DNA from: Adiantum capillus-veneris
Lineage: Eukaryota > Streptophyta > Polypodiopsida > Polypodiales > Pteridaceae
Direction of reading: 5' to 3'
NCBI GenBank assembly: GCA_014529385.2
Contig: CM043968.1
Coordinates: forward strand, 128,501,018-128,563,017
Length of the DNA stretch: 62,000 nt
Position 1 is the first letter of the stretch. Each line of letters begins with the position of its first letter. This document shows positions 27,315 through 39,606 of the stretch, piece by piece. The notes under the pieces were generated by a model. The model did not search any database, was not told the DNA's origin, and saw only the letters and a program-made list of their open reading frames with translations. The position numbers and the translations under genes were made by a program.

Positions 27315-29125
27315 CTATATGCTAACTATAGGCTTGCCAATGTTAGATATGTCCCTTATTTCAATGTTCAAAGGCACCTCCCCTAAGCTAGCAGCTTGAA
27401 GCTCTCTAATTTGAATCTTCCATTGACCCATTTTGAGCTGAAAATTTTGAAGTGCTTGAAGTGCATCTGGAACTAGATCTTTCTTGAGTGCATCTTCCAG
27501 CACTTGCTTCCAGGCATCCCATTCAGTGGTTTCCCCTTCATACCATAATTTGAGTTCTTTGACAATCTTCATGTAGCTCTATTGATCTGTAGGTTCAATG
27601 TATGTTGGGTAAAGGGCTGAAAAAAATTTAGGGAGTTCAGACTCTTTAGCTAGGAGAGCATATAATAGTGCCGGCGAGTCTGGAACAAACTCCAAGAATT
27701 TCATTACCACTTGGTTTTCCTACTGCATCATCTTTCTAGATATTCTAAAGAGGTGGAAAAGACTTTTGAGAGTCTTTTCTTGCTCTCCCAGACTCATTCT
27801 GTTTCTGGCCCCTTTCCTAAAAGTAGCATTGTTCTTCAGTAGCATCTGAACTTTATGGTCTAATATTTTTGTGGCACTCTGAGGTTGGATTTGAACTTCT
27901 TTGATTTGTGCCATGATGTCTTTCATACACTTATATGTAGGCTTATTCCTTATAAGAGCATTTCTAGTTCTAATCCCAAGTTTTTGAGGTCAATTATGGA
28001 TGGGTTTTTTAGGTGAGGATTGACCAGATGATCTTCATTGGTAAGGCACCATTCAGAGATTGATGAGGAGGTAGCTATAAAAGTTGTTGATTGTGGAAGC
28101 TGGCTGATTTCCATTCATTAACCATCCTCTTGGCTCCCACAAACAACATTTGGAAGCGCTCCAAATCCTAAATTTGAGTTTCCTTTTTTCATCTCAGTGT
28201 TTTTTTTAGATCTAGCTCCTCAATTGAATGGTCGTGTGGTTAGATTCTAACTCTGTATTGGACTCTATTGGCTTCCCTTTTCCTTTGTTCTAGTGGCATT
28301 CTATGCATGGCACCCTGCCTTGCTGCATGCTAGGATCTAGTTTGGCCTTGGGTGTGAGTCTGGCCTTGGGTCTGCTGATGGTTAGACTGGCCTTGATGTC
28401 CCATCTGATTCGGAGGCTAGTCAATCTGAGTGCTTGAACTAGCACCTTGTGTAGATTGATCGGTCATCCTCCACGTGTTGAGTCTAGAGGTGGCTAGTCA
28501 TCATCATCATCTTGATGGACGAGCACCTATGTCCTCTTGGTCTTCGTCTTGATCTTCTTGGTCTTCTTCATCATCATCATCATTCTAATTCTTTATGTAC
28601 TCCACCAGGAACTGGTTCATGAGTGTACCAAAATACTACTCAGACTTTTCTTCCAAATCAATTTTCATTGAGTTTAGAAGGTTTTAAATGTCTTCCATAT
28701 TTAGTGTAAGGTTACCTTTTGGATCAGCAATGTCAAGCAAAGACTATATGTAATTTTCAATTACAACTTGCCTAAAGGTATGATGATTGGCCATGAGGGA
28801 CTTTAAGGCTGATTTTTATCTTCTAGTCGACCTTGCAACTCAATAGTGGCTTCTCTAGCAAATCTCTTTTCCTGTAACAATCTCTGGTTATCAATTTGGA
28901 GCTTAGTAATGTTGTGTTGTTGGATAGCCATGATTCTAGCATTGTAATTTGTTCAATGGCCATCTGAGATCTCTTTTGTCTGAGCTCCATCAACTCAGCC
29001 TTGCTCTTTTGTAGGTCTATTTATGTTTCTTTTAACTCCGCCAAGAGGGCTATAGCTATTGAGCCTATAGCCCTCTATAGGGCCTCGACAAGTTGTCCCA
29101 TGACATTGTCATGCAGCTCCTCTTC
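27315..29125 (-). pseudogene. Unknown protein with N-terminal coiled coil
   Basis: Minus-strand frames give about 590 codons with a limited number of stops and shifts. From the start (about 29125): MEEELHDNVMGQLVEAL, then heptad-like IDLQKSKAELMELRQKRSQ and a later QRLLQEKRFAREATIELQGR, suggesting a coiled coil. Next an acidic D/E run (about 28590-28530), a Q/H/T-rich stretch with R-Q-G-A-M-H-R-M-P, then a more ordered C-terminal part containing SLGEQEKTLKSLFHLFRI (about 27800) and KELKLWYEGETTEWDAWKQV (about 27560-27500). No zinc knuckle or catalytic motif is seen. Coiled coil plus low-complexity linker would suit a capsid-like or regulatory protein of a mobile element, but the family is not recognised. 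Confidence 0.4.
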
Positions 29126-29680
29126 CATGATAATAAAAAGAGCAAAAGGATGCAAATTATGCTTAATTCAAATCTACATGATTATTGAACAGTTGTCAAG
29201 GCTAGGTAGCAAGCTAGCTTAATGCTAAATGTATGTCAAATGCGGATTTAAAGGGCCAAAAGTTGTCTTTTTGATGCTAAAAGTGGAGATATTTGAAGTT
29301 ATCAAAATTGAAGGTTTATGGACTACAACTACAATATTCAAAAGTGCTCTATAGGCATGTCTTTACGGCTCGTCAATTGGAGTTATGATGAGGAAGTTAT
29401 GGAAGTTTGAAGTTGAGTGGATTATGGATCCGTATCAGATTGGATAGCTGTTGTTGAAGGGTCAGTGCTAAAATGAATGCATGGGCCTGAAGTGCTCATC
29501 TTGTGAAATGCATCGATCTTTTCAAATTGGCAATCAGAGTTCTAGTTGCCAAGATATTGCTTGTTAAAGTTCATTGCGGGCCAGTTCCGTACCAATTTGG
29601 TCGCCTTGGTCAGTGTGCCATCTGGGAGTTTTGGATCTTCAACTAGGCTTTGGAGTATGGTGCACTTAATAGATCAATAA
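29126..29680. other. No gene recognised
   Basis: Unique AT-rich sequence between the unknown pseudogene and the PPR fragment. Confidence 0.4.
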
Positions 29681-29689
29681 GGGCTTGAG

Positions 29690-30130
29690 GATCATCTTGT
29701 CTGGAATTTCATCTCTTGCAGTGCACTCATACCTAGGTATGCGGGTAGATTTATGCTCGGCCTTATCTCGGTCAAGATTTATGCGTAATGTAGTGATTTG
29801 GCAATGCCCAATATGGTTGTGGCAAAGAAGCTCTGAACTTTTAATTGGATGCAAAGGGAAAGGGCTTCCACAAAATGCAATCACCTATACTTGCATATTG
29901 AGGGCATGTGGCACTCTCCAAGACATTGATATCGGTAACGAAATTCACAATGATATTTTCAGTCAAGGGCTGCTGAAAATCACAATTGTGTTGAGGAATG
30001 ATTTGGTCGGTGTGCATGCCAAATGTTGTGCTAAGCGATGCCTTGGTTGATGTGTATGCCAAAAGTGGTGTATTGTGTAGGCTAAAGGCTTCCAAAGGGG
30101 TGTGGCCATCCAACTTAATGCCCACCAATT
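29690..30130 (+). pseudogene. Pentatricopeptide-repeat (PPR) gene fragment
   Basis: PPR proteins bind organelle RNA through tandem 35-residue repeats. Here the plus-strand frame reads GLPQNAITYTCILRACGTLQ (from about 29848), DIGNEIHNDIFSQGLL, then a decayed 'N-A-L-V-x-M-Y-A-K-C-G' (NDLVGVHAKCC), the next repeat's DALVDVYAKSGVL (shifted frame, about 30034-30072), and upstream RNVVIW. These match the alternating P/L/S-type repeats of plant organellar PPR proteins (P-x-x-I-T-Y, A-C, G-x-x-I-H, A-L-V-D-M-Y-A-K). Only about four repeats survive, with frameshifts and no start. It is the only host-gene-derived sequence I recognise here, possibly carried in by a transposon. Confidence 0.72.
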
Positions 30131-30595
30131 GGCCGCCCACCCAACTAAGTGAAGAGGGGATGGTTAGTAAGGGGGATAAGGAAGAAACATAGGAGGGGGC
30201 CATCACACAGGCAACAAGAAGCACAGAGAGGAGAAGAAGCGCTCACAGCAACCACTACACTACTCGGACGAATTTGGAGCATAAGTGAAAATGCATCAGC
30301 ATAGCATGGCACGCCTATTTCGTTTTGGTCCCGCCTGTTTTCATACAGCTCAACACTCCAACTACCACATCATCAAGGGTTGAATCTCGTGGTTCCTAGC
30401 AACGAGGGCATCACCATTACTTAGGGAGGGGGCTATTTTAGGAGAAGGCTTTTTTAGCAAGAAAAAAAAAACTAGAAGAAGACAGGATCCCAAGGGTATT
30501 TCATGAGGCACGAAGGGAGGAGAAGCGTGGCTAAGGAGAGATAGAAGAGCTTTGGAGAGCGGGGAAGAAGGGCACAAGAGAAGTTCCAAGACTAT
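30131..30595. other. No gene recognised
   Basis: Unique sequence between the PPR fragment and a CT microsatellite. Confidence 0.4.

Positions 30596-30676
<81 letters not shown>
30596..30676. repeat. (CT)n microsatellite
   Basis: About 40 CT units with a single TTT interruption. Confidence 0.97.
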
Positions 30677-30677
<1 letters not shown>

Positions 30678-31325
30678 AAGCAATGCAGAAGACAAGCAAG
30701 CAGAGTAGAGGGTGTGAAAGCTCTTGGAAGAATATCATCTTCAAGCGAAACCTTGAGCTAGAAGGATCTCCATAGATCTCCCTCATGCTCAATTAATTCT
30801 CTCTCTTGGTTGACTCAGTGAATTAAGCAAGAGAAAAGAAGGAAGGGACTGAAAGGAGAAGAACGCTAGAGACCAAAGCTTTGTAGATCTCTCAAAGGCA
30901 ACTGAAGGAGGCAATTTTTTGGCAATCAGAGAACGAGATTTGTGGAGCTCATGAGTGCAATTGAAGCAAGAAAAATGACACGAAGAGAAGCTTCATCATC
31001 ATCATCAGTTGAAGTTTTGTTAATTATAATTGATAAATCACATCTGCCATTACTTAATCTTATAAAGGGAGATTAAACTCCTAGTTTTTAGTTAATTCAA
31101 GTGACGATGTCGTTAACAATCCGACTTGGTTATTGATTCAGTTGTTCTCAAAGCTTTACTGAACTTGTTGATAATTACAATGATTGCAAGAGTTTTCTGT
31201 GTCTATTGTTCTCTCTCTCACACACCTCTCATAGCCAGAGGCCCCGCGCCTTCTCGGCTCACGTTTTGAACACATATCTCCCAACATACTTGGTGAACCT
31301 GACGTAAAACTAGCTGGGTTGGGAG
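30677..31325. other. No gene recognised
   Basis: Purine-rich, then mixed sequence. The copia2 5' LTR and gag should lie here if the element were complete but are not visible. Confidence 0.4.
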
Positions 31326-31329
31326 GTGA

Positions 31330-33560
31330 AGATGAAGAATTCAGAGCAGCTGATGAATCTTATGGAAACATTAACTTCCAAAGGATTTGATAAAACTTGG
31401 CAGTTCCAAAACTTGAGGCCATCATGTGTTCCACTTATGTACTAAACAGGTGCCCTACAAAAGCTTTGCAGTCTATTACTCCATATGAAGCATGGCATGA
31501 TAGAAAGCGTTCTATTGAGCACATGAGTGTTTTTGACTGTTTGGCATATGCTTTGGTGCCACAAACATAGCGCAAAAAACTGGATGATAAGGCTGTCAAA
31601 TGTATTTTTGGTTGTTATAGTGCTGAAAGCAAAGGTTACAGGTTGTATCATCCACAAACAAAGCATATTCTGGTTTCACAGGATATTGTGTTTGTGGAAG
31701 ATTTTGTTCAGCCCTTGTTCTCATGTACTAAGAGATAGTAATGTAAGCTCGCGGGACATTTATGACAATTCGTTGCCTCTTTTCAGTGGTTGAAAGTACG
31801 AATGTAAATTCCAATGAGGAAAATTTACAAACCTATGGGGGTTTCACAAAATGTTATGGATCATCCTATTACTGATGTAGATGTACATGATGTACTTGAT
31901 AAGGAAAGGCCTGAAAATGATCAGGCTAGAGGTATGCCAAAACAGCTGATGCATACATTGCGTGACAGTAAATTGGATGCACCTTTGTCTAGTCGTACTC
32001 GTTCAGGTTCTCACCATGCATCATATTTTTATGCTTTGGCTTTGTCTAGCCTACATGACATTGAGGAACCTCTATCTTTTGATGAAGCACAGATTCAAAA
32101 AATTGGATGGCTACCATGCAATCAGAATATGATGCACTTATAGAAAATGACACATGGACTTTATGTGATTTGCCTTTTGGAAAAAAGGCCATTGGTACGA
32201 AGTGGGTTTACAAGTTGAAACGCAAGCCGGATGGTGAGATTGATCGCTATAATGCTCAACTTGTTGCAAAGGTTATGCATAGAAAAAAGGCATATATTAT
32301 GAAGCAACTTTTGCTCCCACTTGTCGTATGACTACTGTGCATTTTCTATGTGCATTGGCAGGTCATTTTGGTTGGGATGTACATCAGTCAGACATTGTTA
32401 CTGCTTTCTTGAATGGTGACATATTTAAAGAAGTTTATGTAATGCAACCTCACAGTTTTGTCAAGAAAGGACAATATTAAGGTCTGAAAATGTAACAAAT
32501 CTTTGTTTGGGTTGAAGCAATCTCCTCGTGCTTGGTATGAGAAGACTGAAATCACATTGTATGTAAAGCGTGAGGGTGATGTACCTCTCATTGTGGTTCT
32601 TTACATAGATGATTAGTTGATCACTAGACCAAATGAGAGATATATTGCTGAATTTAAGGCTGATTTGAATGCTACTTTCAAGATGAAATATTTGGGGTTG
32701 TTGCATCATTACTTGGGTATACAATTTAAGCAGTGTGATGGTGGTGTCGCCTTGTGTCAAAAATGTTACATAGAGACATTGCTATGTAAGTTTGGACTTG
32801 AGGATTGCAAACTTATTGCCACTCCCATGGAAATAGGTTTGAAATTGAGTCTTCATGGTGCTCGTGATCCTACAGATGTCACTCTTTACCAAACTGTTGT
32901 TGGATGCCTCATTTATGTATGTAATGTGAGGCCGGATATTCAGTTTGCAATCTCATAGGCCAGCAAATTTATACATAGCCCAGGGTCTAAGAATTGGCAG
33001 GCTGTCAAGAGGATTTTTTGCTACTTAAGTGGAACTTTACATATTGGCTTGTTTTATCCCAAGGGGGGATCATTGCCACCAGACTTATATCCTTTTTCGG
33101 ACTTAGATTGGGCTGGTTGTTTTGACATGCGAGTGTCCACAAGTGGTTTCTGTTTCATGCTTGGCAGTTCATGTATATCATGGTTGATCAAGAAGAAACC
33201 TACTGTGTCCACTTATAGTTCTGAGGCTGAGTACAGGGCAGTCTTCACAGCTACGGTTGAGTGTGTATGGCTCAGACACCTTATGGTTGATTTGGGTGTT
33301 GGACAGGACACTGCCAACACTATCTACACTGACAGTCAGAGCGCATTTTGGCAGCTGCGAGGAACCCAATTTTTCATGCTCGCACAAAGAACATTGAGGT
33401 GCATTGCCACTATGTTAGGGAGAGGTTCTCAGCAGGAAATATCAGTTTGGATTTTGTGCCAAAACAGGACAACCTTGTAGATCTTTTCACAAAGGCATTG
33501 TCTAGTGAGAAGTTTGAAGCTTTCCGCAAAGATTTGGGCTTACTCCCCTTTGTGAACTGA
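31330..33560 (+). pseudogene. copia2: integrase end, RT and RNase H
   Basis: A Ty1/copia pol missing its 5' half. The integrase C-terminal part reads TKALQSITPYEAWHDRKRSI, then VFDCLAYALVPQT and KAVKCIFGCYSAESKGYRLY (about 31445-31650). RT begins W-T-L-C-D-L-P-F-G-K-K-A-I-G-T-K-W-V-Y-K (32156-32215), with D-V-H-Q-S-D-I-V-T-A-F-L-N-G-D (about 32380-32420) and the catalytic L-Y-I-D-D at about 32600-32614, directly followed by a stop. MKYLGLLHHYLGIQF follows. RNase H has D-L-D-W-A-G-C, STSGFCFMLGSSCISW, SSEAEYRAV and the end VDLFTKALSSEKFEAFRKDL (to 33540). Several stops and shifts. The last frame ends about 80 bp before the 3' LTR. Confidence 0.92.
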
Positions 33561-33624
33561 TCATGTCCTCAGGGCATGGCACTTCCCTTTACTCATGTGC
33601 CAGCTCTCATTCATCGCATCACTC

Positions 33625-33864
33625 TAGGGGGGATTTGTTACCATATACATGTGGTAGTGATGTGTGTGAACACACTTAGGACTACCGGGGCATTTTTCCT
33701 CTCTTCGGGAGGTTTTTTCCCCCATGCATTGTATACATGCCCATTCAATCTAGGGATATCTATCTTTACATTGCACACTAAGTAATACACTCTCTATTGT
33801 GTGCCTTGAGCTTCCTTTGTCTTCTCCAAGCTGTGTGTGTTTTCATGCAACCCTAATTTCAACA
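33625..33864 (+). repeat. copia2 polypurine tract and 3' LTR
   Basis: CTAGGGGGGATT (about 33624-33635) precedes TGTTACCATATACATG. The LTR runs 33636-33864 (229 bp) and ends ...CTAATTTCAACA, with the canonical TG...CA ends. It is followed at once by gypsy gag sequence on the minus strand, so copia2 inserted into that gag. No 5' LTR is present to pair with it. Confidence 0.75.
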
Positions 33865-33865
33865 A

Positions 33866-34490
33866 CTACTGATAGTATTGTCTAAGCCATCTTTCGATAC
33901 CTCTTTATAAGCCTTGCAATTGTCAACCAGATACTACGCCTCTCTAGTGACTTGCTCAATTGTGGTGCATGCTTTCAAGTGCATGTTCTTTTTTAGTGTT
34001 TTGTTTCTCAAGAACTCAATAAAGAGAACTAGTAATATTTCATCTTGTGGTAACCCCCTAACAAGAAATCTCTCAATGTATTGCTTGAAGTGAATCAAAG
34101 ATTCCTTCACCTTTTTGTTCTCTTTCTGATTAAAAGTGTAGATCTAGGAGACTATGTTATGCTTGATTCCCCTTTCTGAGAATTCCTTGGAAAACTCTCG
34201 CATGAGTTGCTCTATGTTTGGGAAATATTTGTTATTCAATGGTTGGAACCATATCAATGTTGTTCCTTCCAAATTTAACCCAAATCCCTTGTACTAAGTA
34301 TGAAAATCTGCTACTTGTTCACCTCTCAAGGCTTATTTAAAGAGTGGAACATGTTCATATGGATGGATCCCTCCACCCATTGTACTTTTTGGAAATACAT
34401 TTTTCCACTTGAGATGGTCACATTCCATTGTGTTTTGGAAACCATTCTCAGAACTCTGATGAAGCCCATAGTTCTCTAACATTTTATGGA
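33866..34490 (-). pseudogene. Ty3/gypsy gag fragment
   Basis: Read on the minus strand from about 34490: KWKNVFPKSTMGGGIHPYEH, then LNLEGTTLIWFQPLNNKYF, IEQLMREFSKEFSERGIKHN, KVKESLIHFKQYIERFLVRG and LKACTTIEQVTREA. The pattern L-x-G-x-A/T-x-x-W-F-x-x-L followed by F-x-x-x-F and a 'K-E-S-L-x-x-F' helix is the retrotransposon gag (capsid) domain. Several stops are present. It may be the displaced 5' part of gypsy3, which has the same orientation, but about 7 kb of other sequence lies between. The right side is cut by copia2 at 33865. Confidence 0.68.
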
Positions 34491-34529
34491 GCATAAAATA
34501 TCAAAATAATCATAAATATATTTCTTAAT

Positions 34530-35505
34530 TGAGCATCAGTTTGCTACAATGTAGCTTCTCTCAAGCATGCACTCCACTCCTCACCTCACTATTCGGAATC
34601 CCTCAGGCAAGGCAAGCCTCTTTGAACAAAGAGTATACATATCATCACATGTACATAACTCCTCAAAAGATCTATGTCCCTTGCACACTATCAACAACAT
34701 ACGTAAATAATACTTTTCACAGACATTGAGAAAAATGATGTACATATGTCCAATAAAATTTCCTTTTTGCCTTATTTTCCATTTTCTTTCTCCCCCATTT
34801 CAATACCCACTCACATGAAAAATCACCATATAATAATGATCGTGCATCTTCATGTAATTCATTAGTTTTGAACCATATTGTTAGAGAATTTCTTTGATTT
34901 AAGTCTTGTTCCTGCAAAATGTCTCCATTTTTGAAGACCACGTTATTTTGCAAAGGCAAATGGACCTGTAACCTTTGTACAATGGGCTACTCACTATGCA
35001 TACCATATGCATAGCATCATAGATACAACAACATACCTCTGAAGTAGACACAAACCTTGTATTCAAGTACAAACTAATCTCATCCATGATACTCTTCAAA
35101 TCTTGCAAGTGCATAATGGCTCTATCATTTACCTTGTATACATATTTATAGAGATATTTGACAGCTATAGTTCAAAGAACAAACTACAACATGGATGTGG
35201 GCCTTATATTGCAAGGACAAAAAGGGGTTATAGGGTACAATCCAATATGTTTCCTCTTATTATTATAGTACCAATGTTCTTGTGTTGCATACAAGAAGGA
35301 TATCCATCCTCATCAATTGTAGTCATGGGTGAGAATTGTTTAGGATGATGATATTTGCATCTTCCATCCACCATAAAAAGAGCACTTGTATTAAATGCCC
35401 CACATGGCCCATGAATATTTGAGTGACATAACACATCATATAGACCAAGAAGAACTATTGTTTTATTGGGTAGCTTTGCATAAATAAACACTTAAAAATC
35501 TTCCA
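34530..35505 (-). pseudogene. Helitron Rep/helicase fragment
   Basis: Three minus-strand frames line up in order with the Helitron helicase-like N-terminal region of plants. First: NIHGPCGAFNTSALFMVDGR, C-K-Y-H-H-P-K-Q-F and DEDGYPSC (35491-35228), the 'H-G-P-C-G...G-x-C...P-K-x-F...D-G-Y-P' signature. Second: ISLYLNTRFVSTSEVCCCIY with D-A-M-H (35114-34899), the 'E-I-x-x-Y-x-x-x-R-Y-V-S-x-x-E-A' block. Third: SLTIWFKTNELHEDARSLLY and D-F-S-C-E-W-V (34959-34717), then SLFKEACLA near 34600. The rolling-circle HUH motif and the helicase core are not present. Its upstream side ends at repeat A (35489). Confidence 0.78.
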
Positions 35506-37460
35506 ATTTTTAGCCGGTATTTTCACTATAACTTGTCAGTTTTCTTCAAGAAAATCTCAAAATGTAGTAGAGATTTTCCAATTGTAGCCCATTGAAATAC
35601 CATAAACCTTGGTTTTTTAAAATAGTGGAAATATCACTTTGGCATTCCAAACCAATTTAATGAAATGGACCATGTGAGACTCGTTTTTCTGTAATCTTGA
35701 TACTTTGTATCAGCTAGTTTTATGGGATTGCACATACTCGCATGTTGTTGGGATTGCCATAACGGGCACATCTAAAATTCCTCGCCTTAATTGCTAGGAG
35801 AACTACCCTTGACATTGACCACGTAGGATCTTAACACTAGTTTAGTCACATAACAGGACATAAAAGTGTCCTTTCAAGGTTTTGGAAAAAAAACAATACC
35901 GGATATGCTTAATCAAAAAAAAAAAAGTAACATGTATATTCTCCAATTCCTAAGTCATGAAAAGCTTCCAAAGCCAATGCAGTGTTAGATTTCACTAAAG
36001 ACAATATATTTTCATGATTAACCCCATGCTACATCACATAGAGAATTTTTCAAGCAACCACTCTATTCTTCTTGTTAACTACTCTATTTTTCTTGTTAAC
36101 TGTAATGGGTTCCTAATGTAAGTATAAGGTTGCTATAGCCGCTCATTTTTTTATTATGAATACAATCAAGTACAAAATATGTGCTTCAAGGCTTGCCAAA
36201 AGCATTTTCTCTCATTGAATACAATAAGGACAAACTTAAATAGTTTAGCCCTTCCTCACTAAGGCTATTTTAAAAATCCAAAAATGAATTCTTCCCCAAT
36301 AGATCCACTAAAAGTATCAAAGTACATGGTATGGACACAATTGCGGCGCCTAAAACCTTGGTTTCAATGTTATTATGGAGAACACAAGATTTTCAAGAGT
36401 CTTTGCATGATACAAAATTCATGATAGAGTTCAAGCAATGAGATTTAACTGAGTTAAGGAGCCGAAAAAATACGTACTTTCTTGGTTTTAACATATAAAG
36501 TCATTTTTAGTTGTCAAATTACACTAGAATAGCCCCAATTCCATGAGGGGACCTTTGGAAGACCAAAATTATGCTCTTATTTGGCACATACTCAAGTATG
36601 AAATTATGTCTATAACTTGCGTGTGACATGGAAACTAGTCTTTAAAGGGCATTCTATTGTTTTGTAGCACTAAGTACTAACACTTGACTTTTATAAACAT
36701 AAAAAAGGCCATCTCTATAAAAAGATATAAGAATTTTATAATTTGTTTGGCAAAACAACTTGAAATTTTACTTAAATTTATAGCTTAGAACTTACCATAA
36801 TTCTCTCCATAGGGATTGTATCTTGGCATGGAGAAAAATCCAAGGTTTTCTTTCCCTCATAACCAACCTTTGGTACAAGCAAGGTGTAAAAAAGTTCTTT
36901 CTAGCTTGACAAATAAATTATTGAAGCTTGGTAGGAAAACAGGACACTTTAGTGTCTCAGGACACTTAAATGTCCAAGTACAAGACTAGTGTTAATTAAT
37001 TAAGAAAAAAAACAACGAGAAACCTTAAGTCCATATGCTCTTGTAGATTTTAGATTCCAAGCAAACTCAATAGAAAGTTGGTGATCAGATTAGGAGACCC
37101 ACCGAGAGGTACACTTTGAACAAGAAATTTCACCTTTTCTTCTTAATGTCTAGTCATGGAGTTTTTAAACACAAAGAAATGAGATGAAGCATGATAACCA
37201 CATTTTCTCTTCTTTCAAAGACATAGCAAATGGACACTATTAAAAAACACCTATTAGTGTGGAAGACAAGTGACATATATAATAACAGGTTCTTTATTAT
37301 ATTCATTTCTTTGGTAGATTCCTTTGAATCCAGTTGTTTCCTCCTAAGGAGCGCCTTACCTTACTGTAAAAGGCAATGAATGGGATCCGATCTCGATCCC
37401 TTGGCAGTTGAATGTTTGTACGCTCATGTAACCATATGCCTTAATTCATGATGTTGACGA
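35489..37460. repeat. Long dispersed repeat, copy A
   Basis: Copy A matches copy B (40079-41918) in the same orientation from AACACTTAAAAATCTTCCAA to GATGTTGACGAT, with substitutions and indels. It contains a CACTA-like insertion (35834-36991). It ends exactly where the small LTR element begins. No coding frame is convincing. Confidence 0.85.
35834..36991. mobile_element. CACTA-like non-autonomous DNA transposon, copy A
   Basis: The left end reads CACTAGTTTAG (CACTAG at 35835), the right end ...GACTAGTG, giving short inverted termini that start with the CACTA motif. TTA flanks both sides (35831-35833 and 36992-36994), with one extra base at the left. Next to each end are interrupted palindromes of the type GGACA-N6-TGTCC: one on the left (from about 35856), two on the right (36945-36975). 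The 1.16 kb interior has no transposase. Confidence 0.7.
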
Positions 37461-37882
37461 TGTAGGATTAAGGTGGATTACAGAGAGAAGCATTCATGGT
37501 GTTAATTTACCATTGAAATGGTTAACCACACAATGGATATAGAGTAGAATGTAGGTGCAAAACTAGATTGATTGATTAAACTTGAAAGTGTGTATAAGTG
37601 CTCATTTTATAGAGTTGGATAAGGCATCTCACCTAGCATCACTGATGACATCATACAAGGCTTCCAAATCAATCCATACAAGTTGTAAGCGCATGGGTGA
37701 CCTTTCAAGACACTTTAGGAGTCCATTAACTAACTCTAGGTGAGTCCACACCCTCTAGTAGTGACCCCCATGGGTGCTCTCACATTTGAGTACCTTTTCC
37801 ACATGGTTATGTGCCACATATGCATCCTACTAGGATAGAGGCAATACACACCATCATAGGAAAAAGCCCACAATCACCAACA
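37461..37882 (-). repeat. 3' LTR of the small copia-type element
   Basis: Pairs with 39607-40029; begins on the minus strand with TGTTGGTGATTGTGGGC directly after the polypurine tract. Confidence 0.82.
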
Positions 37883-39606
37883 ACCCCCACTTTGGGGTTT
37901 GGAGTAAGACGATAGAAAATAGCTACACCCATCTGGGCTAACCATCATCCCAATCCAGAGGACCATCTCCAATCCAAGAGACCATTGATGATAAACATTC
38001 CAATCCAAGAGAACAACTCCAATCCAAGACTCCAACACACAGCAAAAACTTTCATTGCCACAGCTTCATTGTTTATGCTCCTCCACTCCTACATCTTCCT
38101 CTTTTGACTCTGTTATCCGCACCATCGTCGTGTTGCTACTACCATGGTTGATGAGATAGCTTGCTCAAGAGCTTTATTGAATGAAAATACAAAGGTAAAT
38201 AACACTAATGAAAAACAAAAAATTGATGCTAATTCTCCTCCCTTGAAGGTAGATATCTCCTTTGCTCTCCCATTGTGCGTTGGAGCGGTCTTAGCGCTTG
38301 GTTTTTATGCTAAGGCCATTGTCTAAACTCCGTAAAATTGCACATGATGATATCCTTGACGATGGAGGTATAGACATACATTGCTTTGTAATGTGCCATG
38401 AGTGAAAATTTAACTTTAGAACTACAACATTTTTAATGAGAAAATTTTCTTTGAAGCTCAAGAAAGACTTGGAGTTCAAGGGAAACTTTCTTCTTTGAAA
38501 CCCTTTTCTTGAAGCTCTCCTTTTGTAGCTTCAATTTGATGGAAGCCCTTTGCTTGAAGCTTTGGTTTCACCTTTACCTTGATGCTTGAAGGATAAAGAA
38601 AATAACTTTCAAGTGCTTTTTCTATCTTGTGGAGTCTTTTTTTTGTCGGTGGGACACTTCCCCTACGGAGGATTCAAAATATTTTTTCAAGGAGCATGGG
38701 AATAGTCTTTGTGGAGGTGGGGATCTTGGGAGCACCAGGGTGCACGAGAACAGCAACTCTATGGAGCCAAAAAGGATCAAAATTTGAATTAATAGGCTTG
38801 GTGTTAATCATGCAGTCTTGAGGGAGTGCCCTCGCATGTGATCAGCGCTTAGCTGGACTCGAAAAAAAATTAGGTCGATCTAAGTGAGAAGGCGGCGTTT
38901 TGGTGGGAGCCAAAAGGTGCAATGGCATGTGAATGAGTGCATGCCGACCCGCCAACACTATAAAGCCAATTTAATTCCAATGCCTCATGTCCACCAATGT
39001 TCCTCTTGTGAAAACATAGAGCATGGGAATTGAACCACTATACACACACCCAAATATAGGTTGTGAAACCAATCCACTTCGCCTCAACCCCTTGTGGTGT
39101 GAGAGTAGCCAAAAACAAAAATATTTTATTGAATTAAGCAGAGGCACACGTACAAACACACACACACACCTGAAATAATACAATGTTGGAGCTTGAGATT
39201 AGGGGGCTTAATGAGGTCCAATTCCAAAAATCAACATCCCTATAGAGATATCTTGGCGAGCACTATTCTCACACGGGGAATCTCTTGTGATAATGAGCAA
39301 AGGGAAAAACTAATTGAAGGATAAACAATGCATAAAGTTGACACTGATTGTTGCAACCTAAATGCAAATGCAAGTGCTCAATTAGAGAGCATATTAGAGG
39401 GGAAATTGGAGATGGAAGTACACTCGGTAAATGCAATTGTACGCTAATCATGCCGAGTCCGTCAAGAAGGGTAGTTGCTCTATGGAATGGCCATGAATGT
39501 GTCCAAACTTGACGGACAAGTCAACAATTAGAGTACTAATTAGAGATATGTTATTAGGGATATTATTTAGAGAATGCTAATCATTCACGAAAATTGTAAT
39601 ACCAAT

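Noticed and set aside
38144-38326. 60-codon ORF with a hydrophobic C-terminus inside the small LTR element
   Set aside because: Short, no known domain, and it lies in a non-coding interior; a possible splice donor after AAAG is not enough.
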